Positions 10,434 to 20,650 of a stretch of DNA of 64,000 bases are shown here, in pieces (the stretch's first letter is position 1; each line of letters begins with the position of its first letter). This stretch comes from Closterium sp. NIES-65 (Eukaryota; Streptophyta; Zygnematophyceae; Desmidiales; Closteriaceae), in the NCBI GenBank assembly GCA_948144175.1, contig CANXME010000034.1, positions 1 to 64,000 on the forward strand. Reading direction: 5' to 3'. The notes beneath the pieces were generated by a model, which made no database searches, was not told the DNA's origin, and saw only the letters and a program-made list of their open reading frames with translations. Both the position numbers and the translations under genes were made by a program.

Positions 10434-10438
10434 ATGCC
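10434..10438. repeat. Target-site duplication ATGCC, right (A2)
   Basis: Partner of 3179-3183. The A1 sequence resumes directly after it. Confidence 0.85.
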
Positions 10439-11320
10439 AAGTCAGGTCGAGTGTAGGTTATCAGGTACATGAGGCAGCCAACAAGGTCTGCGTACGGGCC
10501 ACTCGGCTCTACGGACTCATCCGAAGGCAGAGCTGAGAGCGAGTGGCGAGTAGACAGAGGAGTGGCCTGAGGCGAGGAGTACGTGAAGTTGAAGCGCTGA
10601 AGGACCTGTTGCACCATGTGTGACTGAGTCAAGGTAATGGTGCTCCGTGCTCTGTCCCGGGTGATCTGCAAGCCAAGATAGCTGCGCAGCTCACCCAGGT
10701 CAGTGCACGTGTGTCTTTTCTGCAGCTTCGACTTTACGTGGGCCAGTACAGCAGTGTCAGCAGTAGCAAAAACCAAGTCGTCGACGTACACGAGGATGTG
10801 GAACGGCGGCATAGTACTGTTGGTGCGGAGAAACAGCGACGGGTCAGCAGTAGAAGGAGCAAACCAAAGAGCCGCAAGCATAGTCCTCAATGTGTCGTGC
10901 CACTCGCGGGGCGCCTGGCGGAGACCGTAGACTGGCCGCCGGAGGCTCCACAGGGTACCACGAGGAAACGACCCAGTGAAGCCAGGTGGGCGGTGCAGCC
11001 AGATCTCCTCGTGCAGGCTGCCCTGTAGGAAGGCAGTGCTGAAGTCAAGAGAGTGAAGCTCTTATTCACGCTGAGCAGCAACATGCACCAGAACCCAAAG
11101 AGTGGTCATCTTCGGGGTCGAGAAGGTCTGGAAGAAGTCAACTCTCTATCGCTGACTAAAGCCTCGAGCAATGTAACGCGCCTTGAAGACAAGCGGAGAG
11201 CCCGGCGGCCGCTTCACCCTGAAAATCCACATGCCACTGACGATGTTCACCCCAGGAGGGGGAACCTCGTCGACGTACGTGCCTGTGGACTTCCAGGATG
11301 CCATCTCTGCGTCCATCGCT
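10439..11320 (-). pseudogene. Copia-A A1 reverse transcriptase
   Basis: Clear copia RT words: LVYVDDLVFATADTAVLAHV (YVDD active site), KRHTCTDLGELRSYLGLQI, PSDESVEPSGPYADLVGCL and LYLIT/YTRPDLA-like end close to the A2 insertion point. The N-terminal part (WHDTL, SLRRPVYGL, FTGSF) is read further right. Broken. Confidence 0.8.
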
Positions 11321-11329
11321 GTCTGCCAC

Positions 11330-12990
11330 TAAGAGGAGTACTCACCCGCGATCGCCTCAGCGTAAGAGCACGGGGTCGGGATGTCTGGTGCATCCGGGTC
11401 TCCCTCAGGTTCAATCAGCATGGACGCGAGATGAGGTACAGCGGCTGCAAAGCACTCAAAGTCCAACTGCACGTCCTCAAGGACGTCTCTGCCAGGGGCA
11501 CACTCACCCCCGACAGACGGAGGACAAAAATACTCAGACCCAGCAAGAAGACTCGCGGCGTAGTCTAGACGACAGTGAGCAGCAAAGTCGACAAGCTCAG
11601 CAACTAAGGCAGATGCAGCAGTGGATTCAAAGGTAGGGCCTGTGAAAACAGTGGCCAGGAGGCGCGTGATAGTAAGACTAGCAGCACGGAGGGAGTCAGA
11701 CTCCGGGTCAGAAAGGGCAGGAAGAGAGGACACAGGAGGAGACGGCAGAGGGACACGCTGCGGAGCAGTGGAAGGACGCAAAGCCATTCGGTGCATGCCA
11801 AAAACAAGAGGAGGACGCTAACGCAAACCACGACGACTAGTGCTTGCAGCATGAACAGGAGAGGCAGGACGAGACGCAGGCTCATGACGCTCAGCCAGAC
11901 CTCCAGTCGGACCACTGTAAGGAGAAGGAGCAGACAGTGGGGAGGCTGGCTGCAACTATGACTGCGACTTGTTAGGCGGTGGACACTCTAAGAAAGGAAC
12001 AGGACCAGTAGAAGGCGGAAGACCAAGAACCTGCTGAAGGAGCGGAACATAGTACGGCCACGGCCGCGCAGCGCCTCCAGAACCAGCAGGGATAGCACTA
12101 GCACCCCTAGCGGGAGCTCCAACTCCAGCAGCACCACCAGCTCCAGCAACACCTCCAACTGCTCTAGTAGCGCTAGCTCCAGCACCCACAGGAGCACCGG
12201 CTCCAGCAGCACCTCCTGCTCTAGCACCTCCAGCAGCTCCAGCTCCAGCAAGACCACCAGAAGACTAGTAGCTCCAGCTCTAGTACCTCCATCAGCAGCT
12301 GCTCTAGCAGCACCGCCAGCTCCAGCACCTCCAGCAGCTCCAGCTCCAGCAGCACCACCAGGCCCAGCAGCTCCAATACCTCCAGTACGAGCACCTCCGG
12401 GACCTGTGGCTCTAGAACCCCCAACAGCTCTAGCACCAGCAGAACCTCCAGCGCCCGTAGCACCACCAACTTCAGCAGCAAGGCTCCAGCGCTGAGCAAA
12501 TCACTCGCGCAGCTGCTGTGGAGAGAGTGGCTCCCGACGGGACGAAGCGCCCGAAGGACCGCCAGGCTCTGTACCTCCAGACTCCACACGCGCAAGCTCA
12601 GCACCCTCAGGCTCCGCATCCCCTGACTCAGCAACCTGAGGCTCAACACCCCCAGACTCAGCACCCTCAGGCTCAGCACCCCCATACTCAGCACCACCAG
12701 GCTCCGCACGCTCAGGCTCAGCACCCCCAGACCCGGTACCCACAGGATCAACACCCCTTGCAGCACCAGAGTCAACAGCTACCTTGACACGCTTGACTGC
12801 GTCTACCTGGGACACACCTGAGGGGGCAGGTCCCTGAGGAGGGAGGGGGTCTACTTGGGGAGCACCTGGAGCGAGGAAGAGCGACGGGGGGGGGGAGGGG
12901 GGCAGTGCGGTAGGGGAAGAGACGGTAGGAAGGAACCGACTCGTCAAACGTGACATCCTCAGACGACAGAATACGGCGCGAGGTGGGGTG
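11330..12990 (-). pseudogene. Copia-A A1 linker region with repeats
   Basis: Corresponds to the integrase-RT linker: SPRSYAEAI-type region and SFESTAASALVAELVDFAA, then Ala/Gly-rich low complexity (about 12080-12480) and Gly-Ala-Glu-Pro repeats (about 12560-12760). The repeats are less regular than in A2 and A3, as expected for an older copy. No independent gene is seen. Confidence 0.7.
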
Positions 12991-14000
12991 GTAAAACTGC
13001 CAACCAAGCGCGTCAGGGGGGAAGCCAAGGAAGACGCAAGGAACATTACGGGAGGACAGCTTGTCCGCAGACAAGTGACGGACAAAATCTCGAGATCTCC
13101 AGACACGGAACGCAGACGCATCGCCAACCTTCCCCGTCCACCGCATAGTAGGTGTGGTCTCCGTCATGGAGACCCAAGGCTGGAGGTTGATCTCATGCGC
13201 CGCGTGATCTCCGCGAACGGCCACAAAAAATGGGGAGCAGCCACATGGATCATGGACGTACGAGCGACGTCCATGACCATGCCAATGCGGCGCTCAGCAA
13301 TCCCATTTTGCTGTGGAGAGGCCAAAAGCGTGAACGTCTCGCGGATGCCCTCCGCACGACAGAAGGCTCGCAAAAGGTCGGAGGAAAACTCTCCACCTCT
13401 GTCGGAGTGCAGACGCAGAACAGGAAGGTCCGAGCCAAAACTCTCGCTGAGCTGGCGACGCGCTGCACGGATCCAGTCGATCAGCACCTCAGTGACCTCA
13501 CCCTTGCAGCGCAAGGGGAAGACTGTGGTGTAACGCGAGTAGCCGTCAACAATGAGCAGAAAGTAGCGCTCGTGACCCTGTCTACGGACGCGGGCTAGGC
13601 CTCACACGTCCATGTGAAGAGTCTGCAAGGGAGCCTGCGTCGGAGGGAACACGGAGGATTGAGGAGCAGCGCGCTGCCGCCCCTCGATGCAAGGAACGCA
13701 GGTAGGGGCAGGTCCCCGGGGGAGGGGAGGGAGGGACCGGGGAAGACTAGTGACAAGGACATGGGAGGCCATGCCTTGGAGACGAGGCAGGGAGGGGTGA
13801 CCAAGGCGGTGGTGCCAGAGTAGAGTCTGGTGAGACAGGAGGTGACACGAGCAGGGGGCAGATTCAGGACCAGACCGGGACGCTGCAGCAAACACCTGAC
13901 CCAACGCGGCTACCTGACCAGACTCAGCAACCGGAGGAGACATGGTAGTCAGGGTGTACAGCCTCGACCCTGGCTGACGGGTGAACGTGGCCAGGTGCCG
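12990..14000 (-). pseudogene. Copia-A A1 integrase
   Basis: Core words LRLHSDRGGEFSSDLLRAFC and SPQQNGIAERRIGMVMDVAR are present at about 13164-13514, with the C-terminal VFLGFPPDALGWQFYHPTSR near 12980-13060. The zinc region SHQTLLWHHRLGHPSLPRL lies around 13770-13860. Broken. Confidence 0.8.
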
Positions 14001-14480
14001 GCCCGTCGGAGTACACGAACAGTGGGTCACCGGCTGACCTCCAGGAGTGAACTGGTCAACCCACGCGTCCTGAAGGTCAGCTCCACTCACCAAGTTTGTG
14101 GAGAGCGAGGGGAGGTGGAGGCCAGAAAGAGAGCCAGACAGGACTGCCGAACACGGTAGAACCATGGAGGAGTGTGCAAGGACAGGACCCCCAGAGGGGT
14201 CTGCCAGGGAGACTGCCACTGGCCGACTAAGCGGCGTAAGCGTGGTGCGGTCTCAAAAAAAGGAGCGGGAAGCACACGAGTCAAGGGTGAAGGTGTGGGT
14301 GGCCGGACCCAACGTGGTACCTGAGAGCGCAGACTCACCAGCACCTAGGGCAGCAGGCTCACTGGCACCTAGAGCAGCGGCCTCACCAGGACCTAGAGCA
14401 GGAGCCTCAATGCCCGGGTCAGGCGGAAAGCACCGGTAACAGTCACCGTCATCACTAATAGTCACAGCATACATCGCAGC
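14000..14480 (-). pseudogene. Copia-A A1 protease
   Basis: The PDPGIEAPALG stretch, a degenerate FTLDS-type active-site region near 14270-14300, then RPVAVSLADPSGGPVLA-like sequence and LSGLHLPSLSTNLVSGADL. Family position between gag and integrase matches A2 and A3. Confidence 0.7.
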
Positions 14481-14579
14481 AAGAATAGCATCATAGTCAA
14501 GATCAAAGATCTGAACACCCGCCCTAAGCAGCTCGCCCCAGCGAGGGATCTCAGTAGCGTCAGGGAACTGATGACGCCA

Positions 14580-15816
14580 AGCGTCCGTCAGGCAGCCGAA
14601 GCAGCGCTGGGTGGAGTGCGGACCCCCACACTGCTCACCCGCGCGGTCGTTGGTACGTAGAACGTAGGTACAGGGGCCAGCACCCCCACCCCGCTGACGA
14701 GCAGTGTACCACTCACGAAGCTGCTAGGGGGAAGGGGTCTCACGAGTGCGCTGCTGCTGCTGCTGCTGCTGGCGCTCACCACCACCGGAGCCGACCCTCT
14801 GCGTAGCGCCGCCCCGACCAGCTCCACCTCCGCCGCCGCTACCTCCACCACCGCCTCCACCTCCGCCACCTCCGCCCGCACCGCCACCACCGCCGCCTCC
14901 TCCGCCTCCACTGCCGCCACTAGCGCCCCCACCCCCGCCACCACTCCCACCGCCACCCCCACCCCCTCCGCCGCAACCACCGCCGCCTCCACCGCCCCCG
15001 CCAGCTCCTCCAGCGCCCTTGCCCCCCTTGCCCTTGCTTGAGCGGCGTCTCTCGCTAGGGGCAGACGCCATGCCGACCGGCTCAAGACCAACGAGGTCGG
15101 CCGCAGCAGTAGAGGCAACAGAGCGCAAGAGGGGGGAGGGGGAGTACCCCTCAAAGACAGGGGTACGAGGGTCACCACGAGAAGCTCCTACAGCGACTAT
15201 GCTCTTCTCTGCTGCTAGGAGGCGCTCCTCGAGGAGGTCAACGGTGAGAGTGGTGGGGCAAACAGAGAGGAAGTGGTCCCTGACCGAGCGAAGGGTGTCA
15301 GGGAGCCGGGTGACTATGTAGTAGAGGGTGATGTACATAGGGGGGGGGGGGGGGGTTCTTGGCGCAGAACTCAGCGGGAAGCGCAGCGCGGTAGCGAATG
15401 TCACTAGTGCAAAGGTGTGTAATGAGGTTAGCGACTGTGGGAAAAGCGGCGAGGTTAGGGAAGAGGAACGGTAGTATGAGGCGGCTAAGAGCAGCAAGGG
15501 CAGGGGAAGAGTAGCGTGCAACTACAGCGTCGTACAAGGTCTTAGCACTCTTGTACTGACTAAAATGCCCGCGCTCAGCGGTCGGTAAGTGGCGGCGCAC
15601 AGCAAGGCGGGCAGCAGCATCGCGCGTGGCCCCCTGTGAGCGAACAGTGGCGTCAGCATCAGCTGCAGGGGCAGGAGAGGCATTAGAAGTGAGGTCAAAC
15701 AAGGAGAGACGGTCTGCATTATCGCACTGTAGGAAAAGCTGCAGATCATCTACCCACACCTCAAAGTCAACAGCCCGACCCTCAGCATCAAAGGTGAGAA
15801 CACTCGGGGTGGCCAT
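14580..15816 (-). pseudogene. Copia-A A1 gag
   Basis: Starts with MATPSVLTFDAEGRAVDFEV at 15816 and continues to about 15298 in one frame through NADRLSLFDLTSNASPAP, AERGHFSQYKSAKTLYDAVV and TSDIRYRAALPAEFCAKNPP. After it come SVCPTTLTVDLLEERLLAAE, a long polyglycine tract (about 14830-15010) and a QQQQQQ stretch. The zinc motif region follows at 14590-14700. The polyglycine tract is the longest in the window. Confidence 0.85.
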
Positions 15817-15939
15817 GACAGCAGTAGACAGGCAGTGAGCACAGCGGGGTAGGGCAGTGCAGTGGCAGAGGCGTTGAGCTTACCAAGCAAGTGAGGCGGT
15901 CCGGGGCAAGCCGGCAGGGACAGGGCCGCTAGTGCAGTG

Positions 15940-16640
15940 ACAGCGGCGTCTCGGCTGCGGCGGCCCGGCGGCTCAGCAGCTCGCCTGCAGTGCGGCTCGG
16001 CGGCTCGGCGGCTAAGGCGGCTCGACGGCTCGGCGTCAAAGGCGGCTGGGCGGCTCAGCGGCTCGACAGCGAAGGCGGCTCGGCGGGTCCGTGAATGGCG
16101 GCGTCGTTGCCGCGAAGGAGCGGCGACGGGGCCGCTGAAGGGCGGCGACGAGGCCGCTGAAAGGGCGGCGATGGGGCCACGGAAAGGGGCGGCGACGGGG
16201 CCGCTGAAGGGCGGCGACGGGGCCGCTAAAGGGCGGCGACAAAGCCGCTAAGAGGCGGCGACGGGGCCGCTGAAAGGGCGGCGACGGGGCCGCTGAAGGG
16301 CGGCGACGGGGCTGCTGAATGGGCGGCGACGGGGCCGTTGAAAAGGGCGGCGACGGGGCCGCTGAAAGGGCGGCGACAAGGCCGCTGAAAGGGCGGCGAT
16401 GGGGCCGTTGAAAGGGGGAGGCGGCGACGGGGCCACGGATGGACGGTGACGGGGCCGGAAGGGGCGGCGACGGGGCCGTCAAGGGCGGCAACGAGGCCGG
16501 TAGGGGCGGCGACGAGGCCGCTAAGGGCGGCGCGACGGGCCGCTAAGGAGGGCGCGACGGGGCCGCTAAGGAGTGCGCAACGGGGCCGCTAAGGAGGGCG
16601 CGACGGGGCCGCTAAGGAGGGCGCGACGGGCCGCTAAGGG
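15940..16640 (-). repeat. GC-rich leader array of A1
   Basis: Degenerate repeats of GGGCGGCGACGGGGCCGCTGAA (about 16120-16500) and CTAAGGAGGGCGCGACGGGG (about 16530-16640), preceded toward gag by CGGCTCGGCGG units. No gene. Same position as the arrays of A2, A3 and A6 but a distinct dominant unit. Confidence 0.8.
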
Positions 16641-16752
16641 CAGAACACTAGGCGCGCCTTGGGCAGGGGACAACGCGCGCCCCGGGAAGGAAAAAAAATT
16701 CGATCTTGGTGGGCCCTAGGAAAGTTCCCACTAAAGAACCTGCTCTATACCA

Positions 16753-16881
16753 TGAGAAACTTAGAACGAGAATGAATTGACTAAGGAATGAAAGTGATAC
16801 AAATGTGAAACCCTAGAATTGTGTACCCCTTAGTATCTAACCCGCTACAGCCTACACAGGCTAGATCATATAAGTTTGACA
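16753..16881 (-). repeat. 5' LTR of copia-A copy A1
   Basis: 129 bp, TGAGAAACTTAGAACGAG...AAGTTTGACA, with the primer-site complement TGCTCTATACCA just before it. It carries GACTAAGGAATGAAAGTGATACAA, the type of the A5 and A6 LTRs, not that of its own 3' LTR. Confidence 0.8.
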
Positions 16882-17500
16882 CATGCCACCATTTGGCTTG
16901 TTGCGTCGTGTTCTGTAGTAGCTATTGTTCAACGCGTCGAACTGTTCGATCAGTGCTGCCCGAAACTGCGTCCACGTCCCTTTGCCTTGGACAAATTTGT
17001 TCTTGATCCACTCTAGAGCTGGGCCACGTAGCAGTGTTGCTGCGAACCGTATGCGCATCGCGTCTTGGGTAGGGGTCATGCATCCAACGGCTTCGAAGTA
17101 ATTTTCGAGCTCAGCTACGAATCGACAAACGTCGCTCCCTTTAACTATACGATCAAACGCCTCCGTAGCCTCGGCTTCACTGCTTCGAGGTTAACTATAG
17201 CTGCTGCCGTTGTCGCAGATTAAATTTTCGGTGTCGTCGCCGTCATTGTTGTTGCTTCTACGGCTACCGATTGGTTCGCAAGGAGTTTTTTGAGTCCTCG
17301 GAGCGCCGCACGTATCTGCTCATGCTCGGCACCTAACTCCGCGATTTTCCGTACAAAACTATCTCTCTTTCTCTCGATTTGGCGATCTACAGGAAGATGT
17401 GCGACGAAACTAAATGAATTCTAGGTGCTGGTCGACTTACTGCGAGACGATTTGACTGTAGAATCGACAAGCTCAATTTCTATACGTCGCGCAATTCTCC
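16882..17500 (-). mobile_element. Ty3/gypsy family G, copy G2, gag piece
   Basis: Minus-strand gag fragment with RIRFAATLLRGPALEWIKN and FRAALIEQFDALN. The same RLAATLLRG core opens the G3 gag at 52302. It is cut at 16882 by the A1 5' LTR. Orientation and family fit it being the 5' part of the copy whose pol end lies at 644-2226. Upstream (17080-17500) the coding signal fades; I see only degraded gag or 5' leader. Confidence 0.65.
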
Positions 17501-17681
17501 TGTCGGATCCTCACCACTCCCTTCTACCTTTGCAGTCCTTGCTCCTTCGGCTTCCTTCCTCTCTCCCAGTACCACCTTCTCCTAGTATCACTCCTGCTCT
17601 CGTGCCTCCCTCCCTCCCCTTTTCACTAGTGCTCTCGTGCTTCCCTCCCTCCCCTTGTCACTAGTGCTCTTGATGCACTCA
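17501..17681 (-). repeat. Solo LTR of the methyltransferase-bearing element family
   Basis: TGTCGGATCCTCACC...TTGATGCACTCA, 181 bp, flanked by CTCC on both sides (17497-17500 and 17682-17685), a plausible 4-bp target duplication. It matches 25620-25870 end to end except that it has about two fewer units of a 35-bp internal repeat. TG...CA ends and the shared boundaries argue that this is one LTR unit. An alternative is a shared fragment of a longer LTR. Confidence 0.6.
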
Positions 17682-17685
17682 CTCC

Positions 17686-17879
17686 GATGAGCACTGGCTC
17701 CCTCACATAACTCTATCTCCACAACCTACTAATTACACCATGGCTTGTGATATCTCCTTCTAACCACTACTTGCTTCATCAAGTGCAAGAATGTCGTGTA
17801 GTGAAGGAACATACAAGCATTGAGGCTAGCTCTGTAAGAATCCACCTGTTCTACCAGATCTGTCACCACCAGGAGTCCT
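17686..17879. other. Unassigned DNA left of A3
   Basis: About 200 bp with no repeat partner or coding signal that I can see. It continued directly into 25120-25619 before A3 inserted. It could be host DNA or a family-G leader. Confidence 0.4.
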
Positions 17880-18007
17880 TGTCAAACTCATATGCTATAG
17901 TCTGTGTAGGCTGTAGTGGGGTAGACAATATGGGGTACAACACTTATAGGTTTTCCTACTTGTACCCACCTGCTTTCTAGTTCATTCATTCCTTCCTGAT
18001 TTCTTCA
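17880..18007 (+). repeat. 5' LTR of copia-A copy A3
   Basis: 128 bp, TGTCAAACTCATATGC...CATTCCTTCCTGATTTCTTCA. It is followed two bases later by the primer site TGGTATAGAGCAGGTTCCC. Confidence 0.88.
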
Positions 18008-18009
18008 CC

Positions 18010-18024
18010 TGGTATAGAGCAGGT
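18010..18024 (+). other. Primer-binding site of copia-A A3
   Basis: TGGTATAGAGCAGGT, two bases after the LTR. Conserved in all family-A copies that keep their 5' end. Resembles the initiator-Met primer site of plant elements; identity of the tRNA is not certain. Confidence 0.6.
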
Positions 18025-18099
18025 TCCCTAGTGGGAACGCTTCTCAGGGCCCACCACTAATTTTTTTTTCCTGACCGGAGCGCGAGTCGCCCCTGCCCG

Positions 18100-18900
18100 A
18101 GGCGCGCCCCGTTGGCCGCCCTCACGTCGCCTCTCACGGCCCCCTCGCGCCACCCTTAGCGGCCCCGTTGCCACCCCTTACGGCCCCGTCGCCGTCCTTT
18201 GCGGCCCCGTCGCCGCCCCCTCTAGGCCCCTCGCGGCCCCTTCGCGGCCCCGTCGCCGCCCCTAGCGGCCCCGTTGCCGCCCCTAGCGGCCCCGTCGCCG
18301 CCCTTCGAGGCCCCTCTCGGCCCTTTTGCGGCCCTGTCCCCGCCCCTAGCGGCCCTGTCGCTGCCTCTAGCGGCCCCGTCGCCGCCCCTATCGGCCCCCA
18401 CGCCGCCCCGATCGACCCCGTCGCCGCCTCTAGCGGCCCCATAGCCGCTCCTACCGGCCCCGTCGCCGCCCTTTGAGGCCCCTCGCGACTCCTTCGCGAC
18501 CCCGTCGCCGCCCCTAGCGGCCCCGTCGCAGCCCTTCGAGGCCCCTCTCGGCCCCTTTGCGGCCCCGTCGCCGCCCCTATCAGTCCCGTCGCCGCTCCTA
18601 GCGGCCCCGTCGCCAACCCTATCAGCCCCGTCGCCGCCCGTAGCGGCCCCGTCGCCGCCCTTCACGCCCCCCCCCCTTCAGCTGCCAAGCGGCCAAACCA
18701 CGGAGCCGCCGAGCCGCCCAGCCGTGGAGCCGCCCAGCAGCCGCGCCACCCAGCAGCCGAGCCGCCAAGCTGCCGAGCCGCCCAACAGCCGAGCCGCCCA
18801 GTAGCCGAGCCGCCCAACAGCCGGGCCGCCCAGCAGCCGAGCCGCCGAGCTGCCGAGCGGCCGAGCCGCCGTCGAGCCGCTACTGTGCCTACCAGCCCGC
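18100..18900 (+). repeat. GC-rich leader array of A3
   Basis: About 800 bp without a gene: repeats of GGCCCCGTCGCCGCCCCTAGC (about 18150-18660) followed by CCGAGCCGCCCAGCAG-type repeats (about 18690-18880) up to the gag start region. The two zones are in the same order as in A2. Confidence 0.82.
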
Positions 18901-18955
18901 ACCGGCCCTTCCTACCCGAACTGGTGAGAGCACTCCCTGTTAGACCACTGCTGTC

Positions 18956-20210
18956 ATGGCTACCCCCAGTGTCCTTACCTTCGATGCTGAGGGTCGTGCT
19001 GTTGACTTTGAGGTCTGGGTCGATGACCTCCAGCTCTTCCTACAGCGCAATAGGGCAGACGGACTCTCCTTGTTTGATCTCACCTCTAGTGCCTCTCCTG
19101 CCCCGCCTGCTACTGCTTACAGCACTGTTTGCTCACAGTGGGCCACACGCGATGCTGCTGCCCGTATTGCTGTGCGTCGCCACTTACCGACCGCTGAGCG
19201 TGCGCACTTTAGTCAGTACAAGAGTGCTAAGACCTTGTACGACGCTGTAGTTGCACGCTAATCTTCCCCTGCCACTCCTGCTCTTAGCCGCCTCACGCTG
19301 CCGTACCTGTTCCCTGACCTTGCTGCCTTTCCCACAGGCGCTGACCTCATTACGCACCTTCGCACTAGTGACACTCGCTACCGCGCTGCGCTTCCTGCTG
19401 AGTTCTGTGCAAAGAACCCTCCCCCCATGTACATCACCCTCTACTACATAGTCACCTGACTCCCTGACTCCCTTCGCTTAGTCAGGGACCACTTCCTCTC
19501 TGTTTTCCCCACCACACTCACCGTTGACCTCCTCGAGGAGCGCCTCCTAGCAGAAGAGAAAGCATAGTCGTTGTAGGAGCCTCTCTTGGTGACCCTCGTA
19601 CCCCCGTCTTTGAGGGGTGTTCCCCCTCCCCCCTCTTGCCCGCTGTTGCTTCTGCAGCTGCGGCCGACCTCGTTGGTTTTGAGTCGGTCGGTGCTGCGTC
19701 TGCCCCTAGCGGGAGACGCCGCACAGGCAAGAGCAAGGGGGGCAAGGGCGCTTGAGGGGCTGGCGGGGTCGGTGGAGGTGGCGGTGGAGGCAGTGGAGGG
19801 GGTGGGGGTGGTGGTGGGAATGGTGGAGGGGGTGGAAGTGTCGGTGGCAGCAGTGGAGGCGGAGGAGGCGGCGGCGGTGGCGGTGGGAGCGGAGGCGGCG
19901 TAGGCGGCGGCGGTGGCGGCGGCGGTGGAACTGGTCGCGGCTCTGCACAGAGGAGTGGCTCCGGTGGTGGTCAACGCTAGCAGCAGCAGCGCACTCGTGA
20001 GACCCCGTCACCCCAGCAGCTTCGTGAGTGGTACGCTGCGCGTCAGCGAGGTGGGGGTACTGGTCCCTGTACCTACGTCCTCTGTATCGGAGACCGCGCT
20101 GGTGAGCAGTGCGGGGGCTCACACTCCACCCAGCGCTGCTTCGGCCGCCTAACGGACGCTTGGCGTCACAAGTTCCCTGACGCCCTTGAGATCCCTCGCT
20201 ACGGAGAGCT
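18956..20210 (+). pseudogene. Copia-A A3 gag
   Basis: ATG at 18956 opens MATPSVLTFDAEGRAVDFEV, then WVDDLQLFLQ, GLSLFDLTSSASPAPP, AERAHFSQYKSAKTLYDAVV. Later come the RYRAALPAEFCAKNPP region, the LTVDLLEERLLAE-like helix, a polyglycine tract (about 19755-19930), and the CTYV...GEQCGG...H...C zinc motif near 20060-20140. This copy and A2 agree on the start. Broken in a few places. Confidence 0.87.
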
Positions 20211-20269
20211 GTCTAGGGCGGGGGTTGCTATCTTTGATCTTGACCATGATGCTATTCTTGCTGCCATGT

Positions 20270-20650
20270 ATGCTGTGTGTGCTAGTGATGAGGGTGACTG
20301 TTACCTGTGTGTTCCGCTTGGCCGGGGCATTGAGGCTGCTGCTCTAGGTGCTGGTGAGGCTGCTGCTCTAGGTGCTAGTGCGTCTGCTGCCCCAGGTGCT
20401 GGTGAGTATGCTCTCTCAGGTACAACGTCGGCTTAGGCCTTACACACCTTCACCCTTGACTCGGGTGCTTCCCGCTCCTTCTTTCGAGACCACACCACGC
20501 TTACGCCGCTTAGTCGGCCGGTTGCGGTCTCCCTGGCGGACCCCTCCGGGGGTCCTGTCTTTGCTCGCTTCTCCACTGTCTTACCGTTTCCGGCAGCCCC
20601 CTCTAGCAACCTGTCAGGTCTCTACCTCCCCTCGTTCCCTACAAACTCGG
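20270..20650 (+). pseudogene. Copia-A A3 protease
   Basis: MYAVCASDEGDCYLCVPL leads into Ala-rich repeats with GAGEAAALGASASAAPGAG, then the active site TFTLDSGASRSFFRD near 20450-20490 and LSRPVAVSLADPSGGPV. Position between gag and integrase is that of all copia elements. Confidence 0.82.

Larger units (their letters stand above)
10434..16881 (-). mobile_element. Copia-A copy A1, main part
   Basis: The remainder of the host copy interrupted by A2. In reading direction: 5' LTR (16753-16881), primer site, leader array (about 15940-16640), gag (14580-15816), protease, integrase, repeat-rich linker and RT (10439-11320). Broken in many places and older than A2, which sits inside it. Its 5' LTR is of a different subfamily from its 3' LTR at 2227-2345, and no target duplication links the two ends, which suggests that the copy is a recombinant of two insertions. 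Confidence 0.85.

Noticed and set aside
14746-15321. Polyproline open frame opposite copia-A gag
   Set aside because: It is the antisense reading of the polyglycine tract and adjacent gag.
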